This document shows, piece after piece, positions 1 through 8,726 of a stretch of 59,557 bases of DNA. Source of the stretch: Alphaproteobacteria bacterium (GTDB taxonomy: Bacteria; Pseudomonadota; Alphaproteobacteria; UBA2966); assembly GCA_021296255.1 (NCBI GenBank), contig JAGWAU010000007.1, forward strand, positions 1 through 59,557, given 5' to 3'. The number at the start of each line of letters is the position of its first letter. Position 1 is the stretch's first letter. Below the pieces are notes generated by a model. It was not told the DNA's origin. It did no database searches and saw only the letters and a list, made by a program, of their open reading frames with translations. A program made the position numbers and the translations under genes.

Positions 1-41
1 TGCATTTAGAGTGTATATGCACTTTAACTTTCTATCCTCCG

Positions 42-69
42 TTGACCCCGCGTAGCAAGTCGATATCAT
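42..69 (+). promoter_or_regulatory. candidate sigma70-type promoter for the first hydantoinase operon
   Basis: A -35-like TTGACC (42-47) is followed after 16 bases by a -10-like TATCAT (64-69). Each box matches five of six consensus positions. It lies about 115 bases upstream of the hyuA start at 186 in an AT-richer stretch, and no open frame upstream of 186 looks genuine. Transcription would begin near 76. This is consensus matching only. Confidence 0.4.
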
Positions 70-185
70 GCCTTTAAAAGCGTGTTGGTGACTGGGACGG
101 AGTCCACTTCGCTCGGCTGCTTCCGATGGTCTCGGAACGGGTCGCGCGGGATCGAGATTGCGGGAAGGCGGACGGTAACAGAACG

Positions 186-2246
186 ATGGCTTGCCGACTG
201 GGAATCGACGTTGGCGGGACGTTTACCGATCTCCTTCTGTTCAACGGTGGCACCGGCGAGATTCACCTACTGAAAACGCCGTCGACTCCGCAGGATCAGT
301 CCGTCGGCATTCTCACGGGCGTTCAGGATCTCATTTCCCAGACCAAAGTGCGGCCTGCCGACATCCAGGGACTTCTCCATGGCACGACGGTATCGACCAA
401 CATCGTGCTGGAGGAAAAAGGAGCCAAGGTTGGCCTCCTGGTGACGGAGAACTTCGAACAGATACTTCATCTGGCGCGCTCTCAGACTCCCGGCCCCCTC
501 GCCGGTTGGATCGTCATGCAAAAGCCGGATCCCTTGGCCGACCTCGAACTGACGCGGGGGGTCAAGGAGCGCACGAACGCGCGGGGCGACATCGTGACAC
601 CGATGGACGAGGCGCACGCCCGAACCATGATCCAGGAGCTGGTAGACGGCGGCGTCGAGTCGATCACGGTGTCGCTGCTGCATTCTTATGCCAACCCGGC
701 CCACGAACAGCGGTTGAAGGCGCTCATCCGGGACGCTGCGGGCGACATCCCGGTGTCGCTCTCTTCCGAGATCCTGCCCGAGTTCCGCGAATACGAACGC
801 ACGCTCGTCACCGTAATGAATGCCTACGTGGGCCCCAGCATGCGCCGCTATCTCAGCCGTTTCGAGGAGAAACTACGCGGCGTCGAGTTCTCGCCCCACG
901 TCAACATCGTGCGCTCGGACGGCGGGCTGATGAGTGTCGCCCGTGCTTCCCAGTCTCCGGTGCACACGATGCTGTCCGGACCGGCCGGCGGCGTGTCGGG
1001 GGCGGCCTTTCTTGCCGGCCTCGCGGGCCATCCCAAAGCCCTCGGGTTCGATATGGGCGGGACGTCGACCGACGTCTCTCTAATCCAGGAAGGCAAGCCG
1101 ACGATCTCGCGCCAGACGAGCCTTGGCTACTATCCGATCAAGGTTCCTTCCGTCGAAGTGCACAGCGTCGGTGCCGGTGGGGGATCGATCGCTCACGTGC
1201 CGATGACGGGGGCACTACGGGTCGGCCCGGAAAGTGCGGGCGCCGTGCCCGGCCCGGCATGCTATGGACGCGGCGGTGACTCCCCGACGGTCACCGACGC
1301 CAATGTGGTGCTCGGCCGCCTGCCTCCCAGCTTGTTGGGGGGCGATATGGCCCTTGACGCCAAGGCGGCCGAGGAGGCGGTCGGGAAGATTGGCCGGGCG
1401 CTGGGGCTTGATCTCCATCAAGCGGCTCAGGGCATCCTCGACATCGTCAACGAGAACATGTTCGGCGCGTTGCGCCTGGTCACGGTGCAAAAAGGTCTCG
1501 ATCCCCGTGATTTCGCACTGGTGGCCTTCGGCGGCGCCGGTCCGTTGCACGGGAATGCAATGGCCGCGCTCGCCGGTTGCTACCCCGTGATTGTACCCCC
1601 AACGCCCGGCGTGCTGTCTGCGCTCGGCTTCCTGTACTCCGACGTCAAGAACGAATTCGCGCAAACGTTCGTGCGCAATATCGACGATATCGACCCTGGC
1701 CAAGTCAACGACATCCTGACACGGCTGGGGCGCGAGGCCCGAACCTGGCTTCAGGAGGAGGACATCTCGGAGCAGAACCAGGAGCTCCAGTACGAGGCGG
1801 ACGTGCGTTACTTCCGCCAAGGCTACGAATTTTCGCTCGAAGTCGACCCGGGATCGTTGATGAACGGGGGCTTGCACGACCTGGAGATGCGCTTCGGAAC
1901 GGCGCACGAAAGGCTTTACGGTTTCAAGCTCGAACAGGCCGTGGAGCTTGTCAACCTACGGGCTGTCGGTACGGGCCGCGTGGACAAGGTTGAGTTTCCG
2001 GAGTTTCCACTTGAGGATCGCGATCCGTCCGCGGCCATTCTTGAGCAGCACGGGGTCTATTTCGGCGGCAATGCCGAGCAGACCGTTATCTATGACCGCA
2101 GCAAGCTCCGTGCGGGCAACCGGATCACGGGTCCCGCCGTTGTGACCCAGAAGGATTCGACCACCATCATTCACCCTGGCCATACCGGGGAGGTCGATCA
2201 GTATCTCAACATCCTGCTTCGCCCTGACAACGACCAATTACATTGA
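186..2246 (+). CDS. hyuA: hydantoinase/oxoprolinase subunit A (HyuA), copy 1
   Basis: This is an ATP-dependent hydantoinase/5-oxoprolinase family A subunit of 686 residues, a usual length. Members use ATP to open (or, in acetone/acetophenone carboxylases, to carboxylate) small substrates together with a B subunit. The first ATPase-fold phosphate loop is at residues 6-15 (GIDVGGTFTD) and the second at about 287-298 (GFDMGGTSTDVS). The glycine-rich GAGGGSIA and PGPACYGRGG motifs follow, then the C-terminal domain. The frame is open back to 126, but the ATG at 186 puts GIDVGG at the normal distance from the start. The gene ends 13 bases before its B-subunit partner at 2260. The substrate (hydantoin, oxoproline, N-methylhydantoin or another cyclic amide) cannot be told from the sequence. 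Confidence 0.9.
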   Translation: MACRLGIDVGGTFTDLLLFNGGTGEIHLLKTPSTPQDQSVGILTGVQDLISQTKVRPADIQGLLHGTTVSTNIVLEEKGAKVGLLVTENFEQILHLARSQTPGPLAGWIVMQKPDPLADLELTRGVKERTNARGDIVTPMDEAHARTMIQELVDGGVESITVSLLHSYANPAHEQRLKALIRDAAGDIPVSLSSEILPEFREYERTLVTVMNAYVGPSMRRYLSRFEEKLRGVEFSPHVNIVRSDGGLMSVARASQSPVHTMLSGPAGGVSGAAFLAGLAGHPKALGFDMGGTSTDVSLIQEGKPTISRQTSLGYYPIKVPSVEVHSVGAGGGSIAHVPMTGALRVGPESAGAVPGPACYGRGGDSPTVTDANVVLGRLPPSLLGGDMALDAKAAEEAVGKIGRALGLDLHQAAQGILDIVNENMFGALRLVTVQKGLDPRDFALVAFGGAGPLHGNAMAALAGCYPVIVPPTPGVLSALGFLYSDVKNEFAQTFVRNIDDIDPGQVNDILTRLGREARTWLQEEDISEQNQELQYEADVRYFRQGYEFSLEVDPGSLMNGGLHDLEMRFGTAHERLYGFKLEQAVELVNLRAVGTGRVDKVEFPEFPLEDRDPSAAILEQHGVYFGGNAEQTVIYDRSKLRAGNRITGPAVVTQKDSTTIIHPGHTGEVDQYLNILLRPDNDQLH

Positions 2247-2259
2247 TGGACCCGAACTC

Positions 2260-4566
2260 ATGACAGACCTCAACCCGCCGAGCAAATCGGTTTCCCTGGA
2301 TGACCTTCTGAGAGCCAACAAGGACCAGTTCGACCAGCTCTTCGCCACGCAAGTGAGGGAAGTGGGGCTGGTCGACGTCAGTCACCGCCCCGCGACAGAG
2401 GAGGATCTCATGTCGCCGAGTATGCGGGCGTGGCACGACGGCGACGGCGAAGATGTAACGGCGTTTCTCAACACGCGTTTTGGGTCCGATTGGTCGTCAG
2501 AGGTCGTCGAGCACAAGGTTGAGCGCGGCGCGGTGACCGTTCTTTGCAAACTGACCGTCGACGGCGTCTCGAAGATGCAGTTCGGCTCGGCTCGTGCGAA
2601 CGGCGACGAAGGCAAGGCCTTGCGGCACGCGACCAACCAGGCCCTGAAAGCCTGTGCCGCGATGTTTGCTGAAGCGGCTGTGCCCGTGGGTCCGCCTGCG
2701 GCGCCTACGCCGGAGGAACGGCTGGAGGGGCAGGGACGGGAGATGCTCGACGCCCCGGCACCCCGTGCGCCGCGCCCGGCGGAGCGTCCCGGCACGCTTG
2801 ACACGATCACGCTCGACCTCATTGAGAACGCCCTCCGCAACGCCCGTCACGAAATGGACGCGGTGCTGTTCCGCTCGGCCATGTCCCCGGTTATCCGGGA
2901 ACAGCACGATGAATTTCCGATGATCACGGATGGCAAGGGGCGCATGATCGTGGGGCAGTTCGGCTCCTATATCCCGGAGATGTTGAAGGAGCAGACCTTC
3001 CGGCTCCTCCCCGGCGACGTGATTCTGCAGAGCGATCCGTTCAAGTGCGGCGGCGCCATCAGCCACATCAACGACTGGATGGTGCTGGTGCCGATCTTCT
3101 ACGAGAACGAGGTCATCGGCTTCAGTTCGATGTTCGGGCACATGATGGACGTGGGGGGGCCCGTGCCCGGCAGCATGCCGACGGCGGCGACTTCGGTGTT
3201 CGGCGAAGGCCTGCGCATTCCACCCATTAAGATCTATGACGGCGGCGCGCTCAATAAGGGTGCGCTCGACCTCATCATGAATAACACCCGCACCCCGGAG
3301 ATGAACTTCAGCGATCTCATGGCGATCATCGCGGGCTGCAGGACTGGCGAGAAGCGCGTGATCGAGATCTGCGATCGCTTCGGCAAGGATATCTACCGCC
3401 AAGCATGCGAGGCGCTGCTGGAGCGCACCAATCGCGCTATGCACCAGCTAATCGTGCAGAATCTGCCTGAGGAGCCACAGTCGTTCGAGGATTACGTGGA
3501 CGACGACGGTCTTGGCAACGGGCCTTTCAAGCTCAAGCTGACCGTCTGGCGCGAGGGCGAGCACGCTTATTTCGATTGGACGGGCACATCGCCCCAGGCC
3601 CCGGGGCCGATCAACTTCTACCTCCACGAAGGCATGTTCAAGATGTTCATCGGGGTCTACATGATCATGGTGTTCGACCCCCAAATCCTGTTCAACGATG
3701 GTTTCTACGACCTGATCCACGTGACCCTGCCCAAGGGCTCGCTTGTACATCCCAACTTCCCGGCACCTCTCGGCTGTCGGACCCATGCGCTGTCCCGCCA
3801 GTTCGACGTTCTGGGCGGTGCGCTCAGCAAGAAGGCTCCTGAAATGGCGACCGCTGCGGGCTACGGATCGAGTCCGCATTTCCTGTACTCGGGCACCGAC
3901 GCAGACGGCCGCCAGTTCCAGCTCATGGAGATTCTCTACGGCGGTATTCCCGGCCGGCCGGTTGGCGACGGCATGGACGGGCATTCCTGGTGGCCGCTGT
4001 TCGAGAACATCCCCAGCGAATACCTCGAGTGCTACTACCCGATGCTGATCGAGAGCTACGGCAGCATCTCGGATACCGGCGGCGCGGGCCTCCATCGCGG
4101 CGGCAACGGTGTGGAGAAAGTCTACCTGTTGCTCGAAGAGGGAGAGATCTCCATCCACGACGATCGGCATGAATCGCAGCCCTGGGGCATCTTGGGCGGG
4201 GCGCCCGGCGCCTGCTCGGAGAAGTGGTTGGTACGCAAGGACGGGACGCGCGAGCCGCTCCCCTCCAAGGTCGACAATGTGAAGGTGCGAAACGGAGACC
4301 GCATCGTCTTCCGTACGGCGGGCGGCGGTGGATGGGGGGATGCGCTCGAGCGTGAATCCGTGAAGGTCCGTAACGATGTCGCGCGCGGTCTGCTGTCGCG
4401 TGGGGCGGCGCGGGAGAGCTACGGCGTTGTCGTCTCGGAGAACTTCGATGTCGACGAGACGGCGACGCGGGATTTGCGAGAAACCATGCGGGCTGGACGG
4501 CCGCCGTTGCCCTTGTTCGATTTTGGCAGGCAACCGTCGTGGGGCGGAACCACCGCTTCTGCGTAG
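2260..4566 (+). CDS. hyuB: hydantoinase/oxoprolinase subunit B (HyuB), copy 1, with N-terminal accessory domain
   Basis: This is the B subunit partner of the upstream hyuA, 768 residues, longer than the usual 520-600. The HyuB domain runs from about residue 179 (GTLDTITLDLIENALRNAR) to near the end, with the family motifs SAMSPVIREQHD, GGAISHINDW and TAGGGGWGD. Ahead of it lie about 65 residues of unclear nature and a compact alpha/beta-looking domain (about 66-140, including FGSDWSSEVVEH and VTVLCKLTVDG). A Pro/Ala-rich linker (141-178) then leads into HyuB. The same small domain is found at the C-terminus of the second HyuB (21964-24150). Its function is unknown; the size and strand pattern recall dsRBD or Rad52-like folds, which is inference only. 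The following gene starts 108 bases downstream. Confidence 0.9.
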   Translation: MTDLNPPSKSVSLDDLLRANKDQFDQLFATQVREVGLVDVSHRPATEEDLMSPSMRAWHDGDGEDVTAFLNTRFGSDWSSEVVEHKVERGAVTVLCKLTVDGVSKMQFGSARANGDEGKALRHATNQALKACAAMFAEAAVPVGPPAAPTPEERLEGQGREMLDAPAPRAPRPAERPGTLDTITLDLIENALRNARHEMDAVLFRSAMSPVIREQHDEFPMITDGKGRMIVGQFGSYIPEMLKEQTFRLLPGDVILQSDPFKCGGAISHINDWMVLVPIFYENEVIGFSSMFGHMMDVGGPVPGSMPTAATSVFGEGLRIPPIKIYDGGALNKGALDLIMNNTRTPEMNFSDLMAIIAGCRTGEKRVIEICDRFGKDIYRQACEALLERTNRAMHQLIVQNLPEEPQSFEDYVDDDGLGNGPFKLKLTVWREGEHAYFDWTGTSPQAPGPINFYLHEGMFKMFIGVYMIMVFDPQILFNDGFYDLIHVTLPKGSLVHPNFPAPLGCRTHALSRQFDVLGGALSKKAPEMATAAGYGSSPHFLYSGTDADGRQFQLMEILYGGIPGRPVGDGMDGHSWWPLFENIPSEYLECYYPMLIESYGSISDTGGAGLHRGGNGVEKVYLLLEEGEISIHDDRHESQPWGILGGAPGACSEKWLVRKDGTREPLPSKVDNVKVRNGDRIVFRTAGGGGWGDALERESVKVRNDVARGLLSRGAARESYGVVVSENFDVDETATRDLRETMRAGRPPLPLFDFGRQPSWGGTTASA

Positions 4567-4674
4567 GGTTTGGATTTGAGACGGATACGTCTTGCACGGT
4601 GAGTGTTGTGGCGGGGAGGATCGGATTCCAAATGCCACGGCAATAAGGATAAAGCGAAAGAAGGTGCAGGGATA

Positions 4675-7491
4675 ATGCTGGAAATTGGGATTGCGCTGGC
4701 CGTCTCGGCGATCGTCGTTATCGCCATCCTCTACATTATCTCCATCTGGGTTTATAAACGCGCGCCCGCGAACATGGGATTCATACGAACGGGTTTTCTC
4801 GGTACCAAGGTGTGCCTGGGCCGTGGCGCCATCGTGTTGCCCGTATTCCATGAAGTGAGCTGGATCTCGCTTGAAACGATCAAGCTGATTGTCAGCCGCT
4901 CGCGGGAGCAAGCAGTTCTGACTTCCGACAAGATCCGGGTGGACACCGTCGCCGAACTCTACGCGCACGTCGGCAGGACCGAAGAAAATCTGCTGACCGC
5001 GAGCCGCAGCCTGGGCGACAAGACCTTCGATGCCGAACAGGTGCGCAACCTGCTCGAGGCGAAAGTCGTCGGCGCCATTCGCAGCTATGCGGCGACAAAG
5101 ACCCTCAATGAACTGCACGAGAATCGGGACACCTTTGCCCAGCAGATCAAGGAGTCCGTCCTCGACAGCTTCGAGGCCAATGGCCTCGTACTCGAGGAAG
5201 TGACCATCGTGACGCTGGAGCAGTCCGGCAAGGACTACTTCAAGTCCGACAACGTATTCGACGCTGAGGGCCTGAAGATCATCACCGAGATCACGTCCGA
5301 CGCGCGGCGCAAAGTTCATGACACCGAGAAGCGCACCACCGTCGCCATCCGTCAGAAGGACCTCGACACTCAGCTCGAGCTGCTGGAGATCGAACGCGAG
5401 GAGGCGTTCGCGCGGGCCGGTCAGGACAAGGCCGTTGCCAACGAGCAGGCCCTGCAGCTCGGCCAGAAGCAGATCTACATGCTGGATCAACGCAAGGCGG
5501 TCGAGGAGAAGGAAATCCAAAACGAAGTCGTTCTGGAGCAGTTGCGAACCGACCGTGAGATCGCCATCACCGAGGAAGCGCGCAAGCGCGAAAGTTCGGA
5601 CATCGAAAAGACCCTGAAGCTCGAGCAGGAACGTCGTGACAAGGAAATCGCGCTGATCGCCAAGGCGCGGGAGGAGGAACTCACCAAGATCCAGCGCAAC
5701 CTGGCGCTCGAGAAAGCGGAGAAAGACCGCGAAATCGAGTTGATCGACAAGGCCAAGGAGCAGGAGCTTGCGGAGATCCGCAGGCGGCTCGCGCAGGAGA
5801 GTGCCGACAAGGACCGCGAGATCGAGCTGACGGCGAAGGAGCGCGAGCGACAGCGGGCCGAGATCGATCGAGCGACGGAGGTCCTGAAAGCCGAGGAGGC
5901 GGCCCGGGATGCGCGCCACCAAGCCGGGGAGGAGGTCTCGCGCTCCATGCGGCGGCGGGCGCTTGAGACGAGGCTTTCCATTCTCGAGGTCGAGAAGGGA
6001 GAAGCCTTCGCCGAGGCGCAGCAGGAGCGGGAAATCTCCGACGAGCGCGCCCGCGTCCTCAGCGAGAAACAGCGCTTCATTCTCGATCGCCGCCTGGAGG
6101 TCGAGCAGGAGGAAATAGACAAGGAACTTGCCATCGAGAAGGCCCGAATCCAGAAGGAAGCCTCCGTCATCGAGGAGACCAAGCTTCGCGAGGCCGCTGA
6201 CATCCGCCGTCAGCTTGCCCGCGAGCAGGAGGAGCGCGACCGCGAGATCGCCCTCGTGGCCAAGGCGGAGGAACTGGAGAGGGCCGAAATCCGCCGCCGG
6301 CAGAGCCAGGAGCAGGAAGATCGGGAGCGTCAGATCGTGCTCGTCGCCAAAGAAGAGGAACTGCGGCGCGCCGAGGTGCGGCAAGCTCTGGCCGTCGAGC
6401 TCGAAGAGCGCGAGCGGGAGATTCGGCTTATCGCCAAGGAGCAGGAGCGCGAACGAGCGGACATCCAGCGCTTCCTCGCACGTGAATTGGAAGAACGCAG
6501 CCGCGAGATCGCGTTGACGGAGAAGACGAAGGAGCTTGAGGAAGTCGAGGTCCAACGTCTCCAAACGACGGCCGAGAAGGAGCGGGCAGGACACGGTGTG
6601 GAATCGGTGCGCATCATTGCCGATGCCGAGCGCCAGAAAGAGATCGAGCGCATCGGCGCCGAGCAGGAGGCCGAGGCGCGCCGGATCGAGGAGGAGAACA
6701 ATGCCCAGATCTCGCGCATGCACATGATCACCCAGGCCGAGGCGCGCAAGCTTTCCGCCGAGCAGGAAGCGGAAGCGACTCTGACGCGGGCCCAGGCGGT
6801 GAGCGATGCCCAGAAGATCACGGCCGAGGGCATCGAACGCGAGGCGGGCGCACGGGGCCGGGCCGAGATGGAGATCGAGTCGCTGCGCGTAGTCAATACG
6901 CAGCGTCGCTTCGAAGCCGAGGCCACGGGTATCGAGGCGAAAGCCGAGGCGCTGGCGAAGTACAACGAGGCGGCCACGTTCCTCGAACTTGCCAGGCTGC
7001 ACATTGAGGCGGAACGCGACATCCATATTGACCAGGCCAAGGCCATGGGTAACGCCCTGTCAGGTGCGCAGATCCGCATGTACGGCGGCGGCGACGGTAC
7101 CGTCGACACGATCCGTGGGATGTTCACCCAGGGATTCGCGCTCGGCGAGATTCTCGAAGGCGTCGCCCAGTCGCTGCCCGAGGGCCTACGGGCCCGCTTC
7201 GCCGACAACGGCATCCGCGGTCTGTTCGGCCGGCCTTACCAAGCTGGTCAGTTTCGTGACTCGGTCGAGCTGTTGACGGGTATGGTGCGGTCGACGATGC
7301 GCACGCGGCGCGACCGGGACATCCCGTTCAGCCAGGCTCTCGATCGGCTGGCCGAGTACGCCGGTGATGACGAAGTGCAGGGCCGGGCGGTTGCGTTGCT
7401 GCGGGAGGCGAATGAGGGCGGCGTCTTCGACGACGTGCCGTTCGAGACCGTATGGGCGCTGATGCAGGCCATCGCCACGCCTTCCGACTGA
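4675..7491 (+). CDS. giant flotillin/SPFH-domain coiled-coil membrane protein
   Basis: This 938-residue protein has one N-terminal membrane segment (about residues 3-25, rich in I/A/V) followed by an SPFH/band-7-like region (about 30-220), as in flotillins. A long charged coiled coil extends to about residue 780, and the C-terminal tail is globular and flotillin-like (AKYNEAATFLELARLHIEAE). It is nearly twice the length of ordinary flotillins because residues 229-428 are duplicated at 429-638, each block carrying tandem 29-residue units. The start at 4675 is preferred over 4603 because the membrane segment follows immediately and AAGGTG lies about nine bases upstream. It sits between hyuB and an ABC ATPase on the same strand. 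A scaffold role in a membrane microdomain for the transporter or enzymes is inference. Confidence 0.82.
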   Translation: MLEIGIALAVSAIVVIAILYIISIWVYKRAPANMGFIRTGFLGTKVCLGRGAIVLPVFHEVSWISLETIKLIVSRSREQAVLTSDKIRVDTVAELYAHVGRTEENLLTASRSLGDKTFDAEQVRNLLEAKVVGAIRSYAATKTLNELHENRDTFAQQIKESVLDSFEANGLVLEEVTIVTLEQSGKDYFKSDNVFDAEGLKIITEITSDARRKVHDTEKRTTVAIRQKDLDTQLELLEIEREEAFARAGQDKAVANEQALQLGQKQIYMLDQRKAVEEKEIQNEVVLEQLRTDREIAITEEARKRESSDIEKTLKLEQERRDKEIALIAKAREEELTKIQRNLALEKAEKDREIELIDKAKEQELAEIRRRLAQESADKDREIELTAKERERQRAEIDRATEVLKAEEAARDARHQAGEEVSRSMRRRALETRLSILEVEKGEAFAEAQQEREISDERARVLSEKQRFILDRRLEVEQEEIDKELAIEKARIQKEASVIEETKLREAADIRRQLAREQEERDREIALVAKAEELERAEIRRRQSQEQEDRERQIVLVAKEEELRRAEVRQALAVELEEREREIRLIAKEQERERADIQRFLARELEERSREIALTEKTKELEEVEVQRLQTTAEKERAGHGVESVRIIADAERQKEIERIGAEQEAEARRIEEENNAQISRMHMITQAEARKLSAEQEAEATLTRAQAVSDAQKITAEGIEREAGARGRAEMEIESLRVVNTQRRFEAEATGIEAKAEALAKYNEAATFLELARLHIEAERDIHIDQAKAMGNALSGAQIRMYGGGDGTVDTIRGMFTQGFALGEILEGVAQSLPEGLRARFADNGIRGLFGRPYQAGQFRDSVELLTGMVRSTMRTRRDRDIPFSQALDRLAEYAGDDEVQGRAVALLREANEGGVFDDVPFETVWALMQAIATPSD
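5359..5958 (+). repeat. internal protein duplication, block 1 of the SPFH coiled coil
   Basis: These bases encode residues 229-428 of the SPFH protein. A 65-residue leader (QLELLEIEREEAFARA to QLRTD) is followed by four 29-residue units that begin REIAITEEARK, KEIALIAKARE, REIELIDKAKE and REIELTAKERE, then a 19-residue tail. The block aligns without gaps to block 2 through the leader and four units. Confidence 0.85.
5959..6588 (+). repeat. internal protein duplication, block 2 of the SPFH coiled coil
   Basis: These bases encode residues 429-638. A 65-residue leader (RLSILEVEKGEAFAEA to EKARIQ) is followed by five 29-residue units that begin KEASVIEETK, REIALVAKAEE, RQIVLVAKEEE, REIRLIAKEQE and REIALTEKTKE. 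Spacing is identical to block 1, with one additional unit. Confidence 0.85.
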
Positions 7492-7508
7492 TGTGATACG
7501 AGGCGCCG

Positions 7509-8627
7509 ATGGCGGAGCACGACGTCGTCCTTGAACACGTCGACAAGACCTTTCCGGGCGGTGTCCGGGCGGTCATCGACTTCAACGCCGAGATTGAGCA
7601 TGGCGAATTCGTTGCCATGCTGGGGCCGAGCGGCTGCGGCAAGACCACGACCCTTCGCATGATCGGCGGGCTCGAGGAGGCGACCTCGGGGAGGATCTAT
7701 ATCGCCGGGCAGGACGTCACCGACCTGCCGCCGTCGCATCGGGACACCGCGATGATGTTCCAGAGCTTTGCGCTCTTTCCTCACCGGACCGTTCTCCAGA
7801 ATGTTGAGTTCAGCCTAAAGATGAAAGGCATGGAAAAGGTTGAGCGAGCGCGTCGCGTCTGGGAAATGGTCGAAATGGTCGGACTCGGGGAACTCGCGCA
7901 TCGCCGGCCGCACGACCTCAGCGGTGGACAGCAGCAGCGTGTGGCGCTCGCCCGGGCGCTGATTGGGCGGCCGACGGTGCTGCTGCTCGACGAGCCCTTG
8001 GGCGCGCTCGACTTCAATCTGCGTCAGACCATGATGGTGGAGCTCAAGAAGATCCAGCGCGAGCTTGGCATCACCTTCATCATGGTCACGCACTCCCAGC
8101 AGGAAGCGCTGTCGATGGCCGACAAGGTCATCGTCATGAGCGACGCGGTGATCCAGCAGACCGGCACGTCTCGGGAAATCCACGAGCATCCACGCACCAA
8201 GTTCGTAGCCGAGTTCATCGGCAACAACAATCTGCTTAAAGGCACGATCAAGTCGCGCAGCGGCTCGGTGGTGTTCGTGGAGTCGGAGGACAATCTCTTC
8301 TACGTGCGCATTCCCGAAACCATGCCGCACGTGGAGATCGGCAAGGAGACCTACTTCTCGGTCCGTGCCGATCTCATGCACACCGGAGATCACCCGGATA
8401 TGGCCAACCGGGTCGAGGGGTCCTATGTGACCACGGAGTTCATGGGTTCCCTCGAGACCAACGTGTTCGAGGTGGGGTCGGACACCATCGTGCATGTGGA
8501 GCAGCACCGAAGCGTCGCGGACCATGTTTACCAGATGGGTGAAAAGGAGACAATCTGCTGGCCGGCGGACGCCGGCGTGCTATTGGAGACCGTGACCGGC
8601 GTGGCGGAGCGGGCGGAGGCGGAATAG
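7509..8627 (+). CDS. ABC transporter ATP-binding protein, polyamine/opine (PotA) type
   Basis: This 372-residue ATPase would energise import of a small organic cation or amino-acid-like compound. It shows Walker A GPSGCGKTT (residues 39-47), a Q-loop (MMFQSFALFPH), signature LSGGQQQR, Walker B VLLLDEPLGALD and the switch histidine in VTHSQQEA. A C-terminal TOBE-type domain follows from about residue 235. No permease is adjacent. The matching two permeases and periplasmic protein are on the opposite strand at 15185-18409, beyond the aconitase X genes, and are the obvious partners. The start ATG is 17 bases after the SPFH stop, so co-transcription is likely. Confidence 0.88.
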   Translation: MAEHDVVLEHVDKTFPGGVRAVIDFNAEIEHGEFVAMLGPSGCGKTTTLRMIGGLEEATSGRIYIAGQDVTDLPPSHRDTAMMFQSFALFPHRTVLQNVEFSLKMKGMEKVERARRVWEMVEMVGLGELAHRRPHDLSGGQQQRVALARALIGRPTVLLLDEPLGALDFNLRQTMMVELKKIQRELGITFIMVTHSQQEALSMADKVIVMSDAVIQQTGTSREIHEHPRTKFVAEFIGNNNLLKGTIKSRSGSVVFVESEDNLFYVRIPETMPHVEIGKETYFSVRADLMHTGDHPDMANRVEGSYVTTEFMGSLETNVFEVGSDTIVHVEQHRSVADHVYQMGEKETICWPADAGVLLETVTGVAERAEAE

Positions 8628-8726
8628 AGGATTGGTGGCGAGGCTTCGCGGTAATATACGGGGAAATGAGTCTATGGTATTGGTTCAAATCCGACGGTGG
8701 AATTTCAAGGCTAGGGAGGCGACTCG

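Noticed and set aside
5359-6588. DNA-level tandem repeat or minisatellite
   Set aside because: The 87-base period is conserved as protein sequence but codons differ between units, so it is an old protein repeat and not a recent DNA repeat.
3448-7026. Very long open frame (about 1190 codons) on the - strand opposite hyuB and the SPFH gene
   Set aside because: It is the antisense of a Glu/Lys/Arg-rich coiled coil (GAG/AAG codons read as Leu), is Leu-rich and repetitive by reflection, has no family motifs, and lies across two well-supported + strand genes.
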